Origin: Polychytrium aggregatum
Taxonomy: Eukaryota > Chytridiomycota > Chytridiomycetes > Polychytriales
Length of the DNA: 64,000 bases
Direction of reading: 5' to 3'
Assembly: GCF_025602895.1 (NCBI RefSeq)
Contig: NW_026516226.1
Coordinates: 496,001-560,000, forward strand
Part shown: positions 34,501-45,425 of the stretch, piece by piece
Numbering within the stretch: position 1 is the stretch's first letter
Layout: every line of letters starts with the position of its first letter
Notes under the pieces: generated by a model
The model's input: only the letters and a program-made list of their open reading frames with translations
Databases searched by the model: none
Told to the model about the DNA's origin: nothing
Program-made: the position numbers and the translations under genes

Positions 34501-36818
34501 CTTCACACCAAGCAAAGAGTCGAACCGCCGGTCGTTTATTCCCTCTCCCCCTCAGCAACCAACGGTCAGGCTGTGTCTCGGTGGGCATATCGTTGGTATC
34601 GAACCAGCCGTCTGAACAAGCCGACAGCAGCAACAGCAAGACTCGCACTCCGTTGACTATGCTCATGTCCCGATATCGAATGACAGCCTCCTTGGCCTCG
34701 CGAGGCCAGTGCCCAGCGCAGAGTCCACAAGTCAAGCATCCGCACAATGTCCAACAGCGTTGGGTAGATCCATATCCTCTCGACTGACAAGGGATTGAAT
34801 GCCGTCGTTTCCTGGTCGCTAATCTGTCCTCTCTTGTCCTGATGCGCTGGCTCGACTCTGCCAGCAGTGATGCAAGCCATTGCGCCAGGCCCGGATATGG
34901 CTGTCCATTCGTTGGGATGCGTCAGCTCGACTATCGAACCGGCCTTCCTTCGTCGGCCTCATTCGTTCCATGAACGTATTGTCTCGATTGCCCACGATCC
35001 ATCCAAGGCGCCGGTTTGCTCGAGTTGCTTTTAAGAGCCAGCCATCGACTCGATCATTGCAACCGCTCTGTCGCCGTTGCGAGCATGCGGGAGCGTTTTT
35101 CCTCGTCCAAATCCAGGGCCCCGGGCGACGTGCATCGATATCATGTGCTTGAGCTTCAAAAGTCCCCCCCCGTCGCAGAGCACCAACTACAATATGAGCA
35201 GCGGAACGACACGAGGTAGGTAGGACCGCTGAAAGACAAGGCCGATAGCAGTGACGATGTCGTCAAAGCCCGGAAGCAGAGACAATCCCAATTGATAGCC
35301 CTAGCAGGAGGGCGTCGAACTGGTGATGCTCGTCCGTTTCATGTCCGGAGGATTCCGAGTCAATCCGTAAGCGAGCTGAACCGAGCCACGTCGCCGGTGG
35401 GCCCTATCCTTTCACTTCTGCCCATTTCCTTGCCGAGCGCCTCCGAGATCGTGTATGCCCATGAAATCCTGCTACTGTCTCATTCAGCTGCCTTGGTGGT
35501 GTGGAGATTCCCGGAATAGAGCCATCTATCGGATGGACGGCTATAGATGGATCGAGGAGTCGAGACTCACGAAGCAAGAGAATAGAGCCGGCCACAGCCA
35601 TGGCCATAGACATAGCCCCAGCCCCAGCCCCGGCGAGACGCAGGCGTGCATTAGCCAACGTACTTAGTAATGATCTCTCCCGTTGATTTCCGCCAACTGA
35701 GTTTGAGAATAGGGGCTGGGTCGATCGGCCGATAGTTTGCCTTCTGTCCAAGACCACAGCATCGCGCCCGGAGGGGATGCTGCACCAGTTCAAGTATGTA
35801 GTCACTGCGTCGACATTGAAGAGAGGAGGAAAGGAGGAGAGACGAGGACGATGATGAGTATGATTGACATATCGGATCCGAGGCACAGCTATTCGTTCGG
35901 ATGTCGGCGGAAGCGCCGGATCGCGTGATGCAGGAATTCAAGCACGATTGATTCGACAACAAAAAAACATATATGCTGACGACGCAACGAACGAGACGCA
36001 ACGAACGAGACGCAACGAACGAGACGCAAGACGGAAAAACGAAGTCTCCCAGTAAGGAGTTAGAAAAAGTGAAGCATTGCGAGCGAAAGGGTAGGGGGAG
36101 GTGCAGAGCAAGTGCCACTTCATGAAAGCAACCAGATTGTGGCCGCCAATGGTACCAAGGGCTGCGACAGATCTTGCATCCAAAGCCAGGTATTGATATG
36201 AAGTTGCCAAAGCCAGTCCGTGGGTCTGCTCTTGGGATGAGGGCAGCTCCTCTCCGAGGCTCAACCAAGCACACCTTTCGGTTCAAATGTCCTGTCTGAT
36301 CGTCACTTTCCGTCCAGCTCGATTATATCGACATCGATGGTGCTCGGTTGAACGTGGTCCGATCCGATCCGATCCCATCCCATCCCATCCGATCCCATCC
36401 GATGGAGGAATACGCTTTCGGAAAGACCGTGAAGAGTCGATTGCAAAGGCAGGTAACATGCGATCCTGCTGATCCTGTTAATCCTGCTGATCCTGTTGAT
36501 CCTGTTGATCCCGTCACGTTTGGATTCCGTCGAATGGAATCACCACGAAGAAAAGCAGCAGTCGAGGGCAATCCGATCGTGATGGGGCAGCGTTCGGCAG
36601 TGGATTACAATGCCGTCGCCATCCAGATATGATCAAGTGCGGATAAGAAGCAATTTGGAACAAGCATCTCCACTCGAGCCAGGAATGAAATTGTGGAGGA
36701 AGGCCGGCAGATACACATGGGGAAAACGGGGGGGGCAACCCATAGAGCCGGTCAGACTGGTGGCAAGGAAACAGAGAATCGGACACTACCTTTCACCCGA
36801 TTCCAGACGATCGACCAT
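31516..36818 (-). CDS. Velvet-domain regulator (VelB-like)
   Basis: Exons 35804-35664, 34232-33642, 32245-32142 and 31613-31516, with a tentative first exon 36818-36790 (MVDRLESGE) that supplies the needed phase; 963 nt, 320 residues. The velvet domain is complete: DYILELVQHPLRARCCG, YRPIDPAPILKL, FVVFVKLWAV, then after an insert TLFGTTISQSYFLKDE, GVFFIFDHLCVRIEGHYRL, STILAEAVSDPF, WKDFPGMD and the terminal ATPLTSCFAEQG. A Pro/Ser-rich insert of about 100 residues splits the domain, as in Aspergillus VelB. Velvet proteins are NF-kB-like DNA-binding regulators of development and secondary metabolism. The first exon and its 985-nt intron are the least certain part; the other four exons are well supported. 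Confidence 0.85.
35981..36030 (+). repeat. 14-bp tandem repeat in velvet intron 1
   Basis: Three perfect copies of gacgcaacgaacga plus a partial fourth. Confidence 0.85.
36359..36404 (+). repeat. GATCC/CATCC pentamer run in velvet intron 1
   Basis: About nine pentamers alternating gatcc and catcc. Confidence 0.8.
36462..36514 (+). repeat. 9-bp repeat (gatcctgtt) in velvet intron 1
   Basis: About six copies of gatcctgtt/gatcctgct. Confidence 0.8.
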
Positions 36819-38180
36819 GGATGTACTGCACGCTTCAGCGATGCTCAAAGGTTGATGTGAGTAGCGCAGAGAGAGAGCGAAAGAGAGGGAGCTTGCAGGC
36901 AACGCAGACGACGGGATTCGAAAAGGCGGCAGAGGATCTGGAACTATGCCGACGGGAAGCGCTGTTGCCAGTCGGAGACGGATACGAACGGAAGGCGACA
37001 GCAATAGGCAAGACAAGAGAAAAAGGGGAGCCCGATGGCGTGGCGACGTTCGGCAGCCGAGTTAGAAGCGGCAAGTTGGCCACGGAGCTCGGGGATATAG
37101 CGGCGATCCCGATCGATCCAAGAACAAGAACAAGAAGAACAAGAAAGTGACGGCAGAAGAACCCCCAGCGACAGCCTCACCACCGACACAAGATTTTATC
37201 GGCACCGGAGCCAGACAGACGGGGGCAAAAGCACGCCGCACGGGCCGCGGAAGGCCGGGGTCGTCCGAATGGAGCCGAGGGCGATGCGCACCCAAGCGAC
37301 TGATGGCGTTGGAAATCCGCATGGCCGACAACGATGCATTTCGAAGCCGATGCGCAGTGCCATGAAGACACCGTGCAGGAGCAGGCAGTACCCTACCAAG
37401 GCTCGGGGCCAGAGGCGAATCGCAGATGGCGGTTGAATGCGAGGCGGCAGTCGAGATGGGAAGGACTCGCAGGACGAGCCGGAGGTATCCCAGTGCGAGG
37501 CTGATAGAGAGTGGTGGCTTGAACTGCCCCAGCAGTAGCAAAGGAATCCAAAGGCGACCGCAGAGGAGCACGAAATCGAGAGCGCGTTAGCAAAGGACAC
37601 AGGACTGGGCGGCACACCCTTGCCATGCACGGAGCGAGCGTCTGGGGCCACACAGGGCACCAACAGCCGGCAAGCGCAAACGTACCGCCGCGGCCGCGGT
37701 GCGGATGCTGCGGTCCCGGCCTCGCAGGGACACACTACCGAGCCCAAGACAGCAGAGCGGGGGGGGGCAGAAGGCCCTGCCGCCGAGGACAGCCCAGCCA
37801 GCCCAGCCAGCCCGCGAGGGACTCGGCATGGAGGCGACCCAGAGTGCCGTGAGCACGTGACACGCTGGATGTCACACGGCGCGGGTGTATCCAGGCGGGC
37901 GGGCGCGGCGATTGGTCGGGGGCGCGCGCTTCGCTGAAGGTGGCTCTGGAAGTGAGTCACCGGGCGGGCGCCAATCCGGGCGGGCGGGCGGCGCTGTGCA
38001 GAGGAGGGGGGCCTTGTGAGGGCTGGGTGCTTTCTGGTCTGGTCTGGGAGGGCGTGGGATGTGCAGCTTGCGACGACATCCAGCGAATGCGAAAGCTGAT
38101 GGTGCTGGAGCGACACGCACATCTGCAATTTACATGTGCATACTCGGATGTATATGTGAACAGGTCTGTATCCAAGTCCG
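36819..38180. other. Long gene-poor spacer, velvet-proximal half
   Basis: Start of a 2.7-kb stretch (36819-39565) between the velvet 5' end and the chitinase 3' end. GC-rich, especially 37700-38000. A 360-codon minus-strand frame (37196-38278) is rejected as coding because its composition is Pro/Ser/Arg/Cys-rich without any domain and it runs into a TA repeat. Confidence 0.45.
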
Positions 38181-38232
38181 TATATATATATGTATGTAAG
38201 AATATATATATGTATGTATATATATATATATG
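38181..38232 (+). repeat. (TA)n/TATG microsatellite
   Basis: About 50 nt of tatatata interrupted by tgtatgtaag. Confidence 0.85.
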
Positions 38233-38894
38233 CAAGCTCAATGGAGCCATTTGCACACTTGCGCATCTGCATTCCCACACACCCGCACTCTCTTGGGCTG
38301 CAAACACAGCGCCTTCACAGCTTGTCTGTCGTTGGTGTTCCACTCATCCCGCGCGCCCGCGCGCCCGCCTTCCATCCATCGGCTTCCCCTCCTTTGTTGC
38401 CAGCATCGGCCGCTGACGGGAAATAGAGTTTTCCGCCCACCTGCCGCTTTCGGAATGCCGCCGTGGCCCGCGACGCGCCACTCTGGGCGACTCCTCAAAC
38501 CTTAAACCCAACAAGGACCATCCGTGCCGGCGCCTTTCCGTTTCCCTTTGGGCGGCAAGATGCATCGCAAGGAGTATTGCAGTGTGACTGGCCTACCTCT
38601 TCGTCGGCCGGGATCGCTGCAGTCGAGTTGGAGGTTATATCCGCCGCTGCGTGCGCTGCCTCTGGTCATGGCCAGCGAAAGCGCGAGGGCGAGAATCTCG
38701 GTCGCCCTTCCCTCACCCGCCTTTCGCTTGTGGGCACAAATGCCGCATGCGCCGCTCCGAAAAATAGAGTTTTCCAACTGCGCGAATCCAGAAACAGCGG
38801 GGGGAGTCCATTCTGGTTGTGCGCCCAATCGCCGCTGGCAATTCTGCCTTGTCGCCAAAGGCCCTTCTGGACGCGGCCAGGCAGAGAAGAAACC

Positions 38895-38977
38895 CTGCAC
38901 ACACACACACACACTGCACACACACACACACTGCACACACACACACACTGCACACACACACACCCCTGCACACACAG
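38895..38977 (+). repeat. (CA)n microsatellite with higher-order CTG-CACA unit
   Basis: Runs of acacacac interrupted regularly by ctgc, giving about four units of 16-18 nt. Open frames across it (His-Thr repeats) are spurious. Confidence 0.9.
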
Positions 38978-39565
38978 CCGTGGCCCATCGATCTCGACTG
39001 CACCGCTGCTCCCACCATGGCCCGAGGGAGGGGGTTCTCAAAGCAGCCAAACCTTGCTCCAACCGTCTGGGCCACATATTCGAAGCTGCCCCTGCAGCAA
39101 TCCGAGCCGGGAGCCTGGCCGAGGATCTCTCTTCGATCAGCCACCCCATCGACAACGTGGCTACTGTCTGTGTCTGTGTGTCTGTCTGTGTCGATTCCAA
39201 CGAACAGGATCTCCGCTACCGCCACCACCGAAACCCCACCCCTCTTGAATAATCCCACCATCCACCGGCCCACACGTTGATCAGGTCCGACGAGATCAAG
39301 AGTAATTACAGCTTTTGTTATTCACGTTCGACAGATCAAAGACACAGTTAGTTCTGTAGACAGACACCGCGCCCTCCCCACACAAGGGAAAGGCTTTTCG
39401 TTTTCATTCATTCCTTTCTTCTTCTCATACGATTATAGGAGCCATAGGGGATATATCGCGTCGAGGTGCACACGGCGGAAAGAGAGCCACCGACACCAAT
39501 CGATCGCGATAGCAAACAATTACAAGGGGTTTGGGGGAGCTCAGTGTGCGAGACATGGACCCGAT
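38978..39565. other. Spacer downstream of chitinase
   Basis: No gene recognised; end of the gene-poor stretch that begins at 36819. Confidence 0.45.
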
Positions 39566-41726
39566 TTAAAGACCGGCAGCGACGGTGTTGGACCAGCCGC
39601 TGGTGTCGTGGGTGATCTGCCAGCCAAAGAAGCCAGCATCCCACTTGCCGGTGGCCTTGGCCTGGCTGATGCACGAGGCCAGGGTCGAGGCAGCCATGAA
39701 GCCGGTGTTGACGACATCGGCCTGGGTGATGGGCTTGCCAATGACGACCTTGCTGGAGGGGATACCCTTGGCGATGATCTCAAAGACAGAGGTGCCGATG
39801 AAGGGAGCCTGGGACTTGTTGAGGAGCGAGGTGCAGTCTTGGTCTGTGAAAGAGAAGGGGTGGAAGTGAATATCAACAAAATGCATATCAGCAAGACAGC
39901 GGGAACAAGAGCAATCGTTCGAGACTGTCTTGACGTCGGGTCGCTACTAGTTCACGATATTGAATGCTGGATGGGGTTTGGAAAAACACTCACAGTTGGT
40001 GGATCCCTGGTTGTAGAACTGGACGTTGTACCAATCAATGAGGGAGCCAACCTTCTGATCGACGGTCAAGTATCCGCCGTTGGGGTACTGGCCAGGGAGA
40101 TCGTTGCCGACAAAGTCTGGATGCAAACAAGCAGAAGGGCAGATAGAGAAGATGAGAAAGTGATAAGCCGAGGTCAGAGACGCGACAGATGCCACCGCTT
40201 GTCGACTAACGGGGTGGGTGTCCTGCGACGACACGATACTTACAGGGAGCCTGGGGAGCATGGGTGATGATGTAGCGAGGGCTGGGCAGGTTGTTGCGCA
40301 GCTCGGTCTGGAAGGAAACCAGCCAGGCCTCGCCGGTGCCGGCCTGGAGCGAGTTGTTGTCCTCCCAGTCGATATCGGCACCATCGAGCTGGTATTGCTT
40401 CACAAAGGCAGCAAGGTTCTGGGCAGCGGTGACGGGGTTGACGCCAGAGAGGGTGGGGAACTCGGCAGCACCAAAGGCTGTCAGAGTCGTCGACGTCGCG
40501 AGAGAATGTATATATATGTGTCAGAAATGGGGCATCCCATTATCCTATCAGATCCTTTCATGGGCAGACTAGCCTCTGCCGCACATCCTTACCAGCAACG
40601 AGAACGACCTTGCCAGCAGCGTGGTAGCTGTCGAGGTAGCTCTGGCGAGTGGCGGCATCGAGTTGCTAACAGGGTAGACAAGATCGAGACATGTCAGTCC
40701 AGGAAGGCAGTGGGACCAGCACACCAGTGGCGGAGCCTATTCACAGCGCAAGCATCATATCATGCACCACTTGCACTGCACTTACGGTCCAGGTGTAAGC
40801 CGAGTCATAGGCACCGCTGGAGAGCCAGAAGCCGAGGATAAAGACATCATAGACGTTGGAGGGAGCCGAGCCAGGGACAAAGTAGGCAGCAGGCGAAGAG
40901 TTGCCGCTGGTGTTGTCATTGTCTGTGACGGCGAGCGAGACATCATGAGCCAGAGTCTCCAAATGGGGCAAAGGGGAGAAGAAGCTCCTGCTGGACGAGA
41001 CTGATGTCCACGAGCCCGATTTCGACTTACATCCAATGATTCTGGGGGTGCCAATGGTAGGAACCGGAACAGAGCCGGTGGCGGTGGCAGTGGTGGTAGT
41101 GGTGGTGGTAGTGGTGGTAGTCTTGACAGGAGTGGTGGTGGTGGTGGTGGTGGTCTTGACAGGGGTGGTGGTAGTAGGCGACTTGGTGGTCTTGGAGGAG
41201 GTAGTGGTCTTGGGGGAAGTAGTAGTAGTAGTGGTGGTGGTGGTAGTGGTGGGAGGGGAGGAAGTGGTGGAGACGGGGTTGACAGGGAATCTGGCGCCGA
41301 GCAGAGGAATCAACGTATGAGCAACACGGACCAGACAGAGCCAAGCGCTGCAGATCAACTACTGCCCGCACGCGATTACTGACCCACAGTACAGGGAGCT
41401 GCCGTTCTGGATGCAGACCGTTCCGCTGCCACAGGACATCTGGACAAGGGATCCGGCAGCACAGACAGAGTAGCCGGCAGAGACACCCGAGTTGGTGCAG
41501 AGGACTATGGGCAAAAGCGCAGAACAGCGATCGTTAGGACAGGTGGGGCGCGCCGATGCGAGTATGGCCAGGTACTTCAGGTACTTCAGGTACTTCAGGC
41601 ACTTTGGCGCACAACGTCTGCGGCGAGGCGGAGACACCTACACTGGCCCTCAGTGCAGGTGGGCGCGGCCGAAACCAGGGCCGAGAAGATGGCCGAGGCA
41701 AAGGCCAAGCTGGTCAGAAGCTTCAT
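39566..41726 (-). CDS. GH18 chitinase with CBM19 and Thr-rich linker
   Basis: Eight exons: 41726-41642, 41504-41384, 41290-41031, 40922-40786, 40665-40593, 40477-40244, 40116-39994, 39843-39566; 436 residues. Order: signal peptide (KLLTSLAFASAIFSALVSA), CBM19 at about 22-69 (CTNSGVSAGYSVC, MSCGSGTVC, NGSSLYCG), a Thr/Ser/Pro-rich linker to about 150 (likely O-glycosylated), then a GH18 barrel. The catalytic signature DGADIDWED is at 257-265, with the acid/base Glu at 264. YDVFILGFWLS, WYNVQFYN and GWQITHD are typical of fungal class III/Cts1-type enzymes. The domain order is unusual: the binding module precedes the linker and barrel, whereas yeast Cts1 has it at the C-terminus. Secreted chitin hydrolysis or wall remodelling. 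Confidence 0.95.
41571..41602 (+). repeat. 10-bp repeat in chitinase intron 1
   Basis: Three copies of aggtacttca within intron 41505-41641. Confidence 0.8.
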
Positions 41727-41857
41727 GGCGAGCGGAGGTTGGGAAGCGACGGAGGTGAAGGAGGTCTGGGATGAGGTGAGTGCGGCAATCAGCTATCAGC
41801 CGGGCCTGGAGACGATCTGAGGGATGGAGACGGTGGGTCGGGCGGATGCCGGCGCCG

Positions 41858-41864
41858 TTTTATG
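41858..41864 (-). promoter_or_regulatory. TATA-like element (CATAAAA) of chitinase
   Basis: Minus-strand CATAAAA, 132-138 nt upstream of the chitinase ATG; spacing is close to that of the TATA box of the CBM19-like gene at 7688. Confidence 0.4.
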
Positions 41865-42476
41865 GTCTGCTCGGCTCTTTCCTGTCTGCTTGTCTGCGTG
41901 TTCGCTTGGTTGGCTGCTTGGTTGGCTGCTTGGCGGGCTGCTTGTTACGTGACCAACCACTGCCAAGTGGATGAACAATCGATGCTGCCTGCCGGTTGCA
42001 CTCCCCCATGCCTGCTGGCACACGACGTCGCACCAGAGCTGGCTCTTTGCGATCTATTGCCGGCCATCCAAGGGCAGCGAGACCCCATGGCCTTGCAGGC
42101 GCGATGGTAGCACTCACCCTCGTCCCCCCCACCGCACGTTCTCTGGCGCAGCCTGTCCATCGTGACCTGCACAGGCGCGGTCATGCCCGTCTGTTCGGTT
42201 TGGCGAGACCCCAGCGCTGCTGTTGTGGGAAAGACCGCAAAGGCGGATCGGCCCCGGCTCGAGACCTGGCTCCCCCTCAGCGAGCAGCGCGCACGCTCAC
42301 GCGGGCAGGTCATCTGAGCCCGCCACCGCACTGGGCCTTTGTCGGCCAGGGCGTTGGTGGCCGGGGCGTGACGGCTCACGTGTCTGTCCGCGCGTGGAGC
42401 TGTTCGAGAAGCAGCCGTTGGCGGCCGAGGCATGGCGCGGGTGGGGGGTGGGTCACTGGACGAGGCCGGGGAGGCA
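41865..42476. other. Spacer upstream of chitinase
   Basis: No gene seen. A short ggttggctgctt repeat lies at about 41908-41944. Confidence 0.45.
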
Positions 42477-42552
42477 TGTCTGAGCGTGAGTGCGGCGACT
42501 GAATAGATACGTGTCTGAGCGTGAGTGCGGCAACTGAATAGATACGTGTCTG
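42477..42552 (+). repeat. 35-bp tandem duplication
   Basis: Two consecutive 35-nt copies beginning tgtctgagcgtgagtgcggc, differing at one base, followed by the first 6 nt of a third copy. It lies in the 3' flank of the cystinosin gene. Confidence 0.9.
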
Positions 42553-42562
42553 CAGTTCGACT

Positions 42563-42568
42563 TTTATT
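42563..42568 (-). terminator. AATAAA poly(A) signal of the cystinosin gene
   Basis: Perfect minus-strand hexamer about 245 nt after the stop codon. Confidence 0.45.
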
Positions 42569-42811
42569 TCAACAGCGCATCTGTCGTTCGGCTGCACCCA
42601 AAGAGGTCTCGGGCAATCGACCGCCCGTTGGTGGGTATCATATGTTGGAGCGTCTGCGGATATTTGCGGACAATTTGCATCCATGCCAGGATCCCGCTGA
42701 GTGGGGGGGGGAGCAGACCTGTCGTCCCGTGCCCGTCTGTCATTTGGCTCGGCCCAGAGCAGGGCATACCAACCAAGGTCACCGGAGACCACTCGAGGGG
42801 GCTCCTCATCC

Positions 42812-44892
42812 TCAAGGACCATCGGTTTCCAGCAGCAGGCGCACTTCGTCCTGACTGTGGACCTCCCTCTGAGTGTACAAGACATAGTGCTGCACCATAA
42901 ATATGACGTTGAAAGCGAGCGAGGTCAGGCCGAGGCCAAGCTTGATGGGGTTCTGTGGTCGTGTGCGGAATTGGTTAGTGACCGGCCTCGATTACGGGCA
43001 TAGGATCGGCCGCAGACAGGGTCCTGTCAGGTGGGGGGAGGCAGCACATAGATTACAGAGTTTCGCCTCCGCTCCAGTCGGACCAAGCACACGCATGGTC
43101 AGGCTTGTCGTGGTTGGAGGGAGGGGCACTTACCCCAATGATGCCGTTCCAGTTCCCTGAGATGTAGGCGTCCAGCACCAGCTGAGTGATTGACATGATG
43201 CCTCCGGCAAAGTCAAGAAGAATACCGCCGATGCTGTAGCCGATTGTGGATTGCCGTCGGTAGTTCAGGTAGGCCTGCGTTGACCCCAAGCAAAGACGAT
43301 TCGCCGCTGTGTGAGAGATGGTACCTTACGATCACACGGCCCGCTTGGAGATCATCTGGAGAGCCGATCCATGATTCTCCACAGGGCATTTCCCAACACC
43401 AACACCAACACCAACACCAACACCAACACCAACACCAACACCAACACCAACACCAACGCACCCGTCCTCGAGGCTGCATGCCCCGATTCGCGCACTGAAC
43501 TCACCTGGGGTGTGTACTTGAGCAGGCTCGTGGCCATTTTCACGTAGCTGAGATAATAGACCACATCCAGGAGCAACACATATCCCACTGCCGTCCCCAG
43601 AAGCACGACGCCGAGTCCGGCCAGCGACCAGTAGAAGAAAATCCAGACGGGCCGGTGCACTCTTTGGCTCGGATGGCGCTCATAGACCAGCGCCTGGCTT
43701 ATCCCGACGAGCTATGACCAGAGAACAATACAAATCGGGTCACCTCTATGGACCACGGGCACATCGCGGCCTCCCGACTTGCCATCGACGAGGCGAGGCG
43801 AGGCGAGGCGACTCATGAACCAGTGCTGCGTGGGACCGCATGGCACGCGGTCAACCATAGCTGACACAATATTTACCAGGGCCAGGAACGCATGCACACT
43901 GAAGCAGACGTCGTTGAGGCCAACGAGGTTTTCACTCCCCCAGCGGTTCTTGTACTGGTCGCGGATCAACGGGCTTGCGAAAAAGATGACATTGTAGAGC
44001 TGCAAGCATGATCGTCAGAAAGACAAGGCCGAATGAGATCCGACCCTGGCATTCATCAGGAATCGGGACAACGTTGCCAACCGAGAGCCGGTGTGGGCCG
44101 ACATCATCGCCCTGGATGCCGCGGCAACCCGTGCAATGTCTTTACCGAGTAGCATGTGAATCCGATAAAGTTGAGGGCAAGGAAGTCAAAGGAAAGGCCA
44201 GTGACGCTGGGTTGAGAGGGATAAGCGGTGAATCTTTAGCATCGGGTGTGTTGGATGTCCACGTCCGGGGCGTGAGCGGGCTGGAATGGCTATGGGTGGC
44301 CTGTGCGGGCGTGCTCACCTCTTGCGTCGGTAATTGAGAAGCAGCTGCAAATGCCGTCGCAGAGACCATGATTCGGTTTTCCGGCAGGACCAAAGCCGTC
44401 CAAGGGCGAGGGTATGGTCGAAGGGATGAGAGTGGGCGTCGGATCTGTCGCCGGATACCCTTGCTCTTCGGAACCGGATCGGCGGTGCGGTGACCAGTCT
44501 CCTCGCCTGACGATCAAGGTTGCCTGCTGCAGCGAGCCCTGGACCAAAGCACCTCCCACGGGCCTACCTGGGGATAGAAGCTGGCACTCCAGGCCACGAA
44601 ATAGCCCTGGATGCCATTACCCGCAGCCAGTAGCATTGTCGAGAGGACCAAGGAGCATCGGGGGGGACCGAGGTGAGTTCATCGGGAGAGACACGCAGCG
44701 GGAAGCATCACCCCCCGTATCGGCCGCAGATTTGTTCTGAAGCTTTCATGCTCCTGCCCATTGTTCATGCAGCTTTCCTCTGTGGTTTTGGAGAACCAGC
44801 AGGGACAAGCACGTCGCCTCTGTATCTCGCTTCGGACATACCCATCCAAGTAGCGCCGAGATGCGCTCGAGGCCTTCGCCGTGCTGGGCCAT
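42812..44892 (-). CDS. Cystinosin-like lysosomal/vacuolar cystine transporter
   Basis: Eight exons: 44892-44842, 44606-44568, 44344-44319, 44206-44146, 43999-43877, 43711-43505, 43274-43134, 42952-42812; 262 residues with seven expected membrane helices. The first PQ loop is spread over three small exons: GYFVAWSASFYPQ, LLLNYRRK, SVTGLSFDFLALN. NDVCFSVHAFLAL and YERHPSQRVHRPVW follow, and the second PQ loop is KYTPQAYLNYRRQST with GILLDFAGGIMS. Cystinosins export cystine from lysosome or vacuole with protons. The long glycosylated luminal N-terminus of animal cystinosin is absent. Exon 3 is only 26 nt. The tail HSQDEVRLLLE has no clear animal-type GYDQL sorting motif. Confidence 0.93.
43393..43458 (+). 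repeat. (CCAACA)n hexamer in a cystinosin intron
   Basis: About eleven copies of ccaaca within intron 43275-43504, ending 47 nt from the donor. Confidence 0.95.
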
Positions 44893-45425
44893 GCTTGCTT
44901 GAGCGGAACAGAGGAAGAGGTTCACAGGAGGCAAGGAGAAGACGCAGGAGCGGTCGCTGTCGTTAGCGAGCCCGAGCCGCTCCCCGCGGCTGCGTCGCTC
45001 GCAAACATCGATTGCGACATGCGCGGTCGGGAGGAGCCACAAGAAGCCGGCGTCGGGAGGAATACTTCCGACAGGCTTCCTGGTTGGATGGGCCGGCGGG
45101 CTGACCTCCAGCACCACCTCGGATCAACCAATCGCATACCCGGCGACGCAGACCAGCGGATTCCCATAGGATGGTTTAGGGGCACCATCGCCGAGACCAA
45201 CCCCCACAGAAGCCAAGACAGGTCAGACTCCCACTGCAGCAGTGTATACTATACACATGGGCAAACGGGACACCACACCCGCTTCCACGATCATGCAGTA
45301 TGTAATGACTTGCTCCAGCTGAGCCATATACAATTGAACAGATCACCTCCGAGTGGAGACCCCCGGTCGCTCTCCGGTCGCCACAATGGACCTGCGCTGC
45401 TCAAAGTACCGAGCAAACAGAGCTC
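44893..45425. other. Spacer between SDR and cystinosin
   Basis: 533 nt; cystinosin promoter and SDR 3' end, both on the minus strand. No element recognised. Confidence 0.4.

Noticed and set aside
34590-34610. Possible tRNA B-box (ggttcgata on the minus strand)
   Set aside because: No A-box at proper distance and no acceptor-stem pairing found.
37196-38278. Minus-strand frame of 360 codons
   Set aside because: Pro/Ser/Arg/Cys-rich, no domain, and its start runs through a TA microsatellite (Ile-Tyr repeats). Typical of GC-rich spacer.
38463-39280. Overlapping plus- and minus-strand frames of 150-260 codons
   Set aside because: All cross the CA repeat and give His-Thr or Cys-Val repeats; no independent support.
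41036-41320. Plus-strand Val-rich frame
   Set aside because: Antisense of the Thr-rich linker of the chitinase.
42477-42552. Direct repeats as a possible CRISPR unit
   Set aside because: The copies are immediately tandem with no spacer, in a eukaryotic genome.
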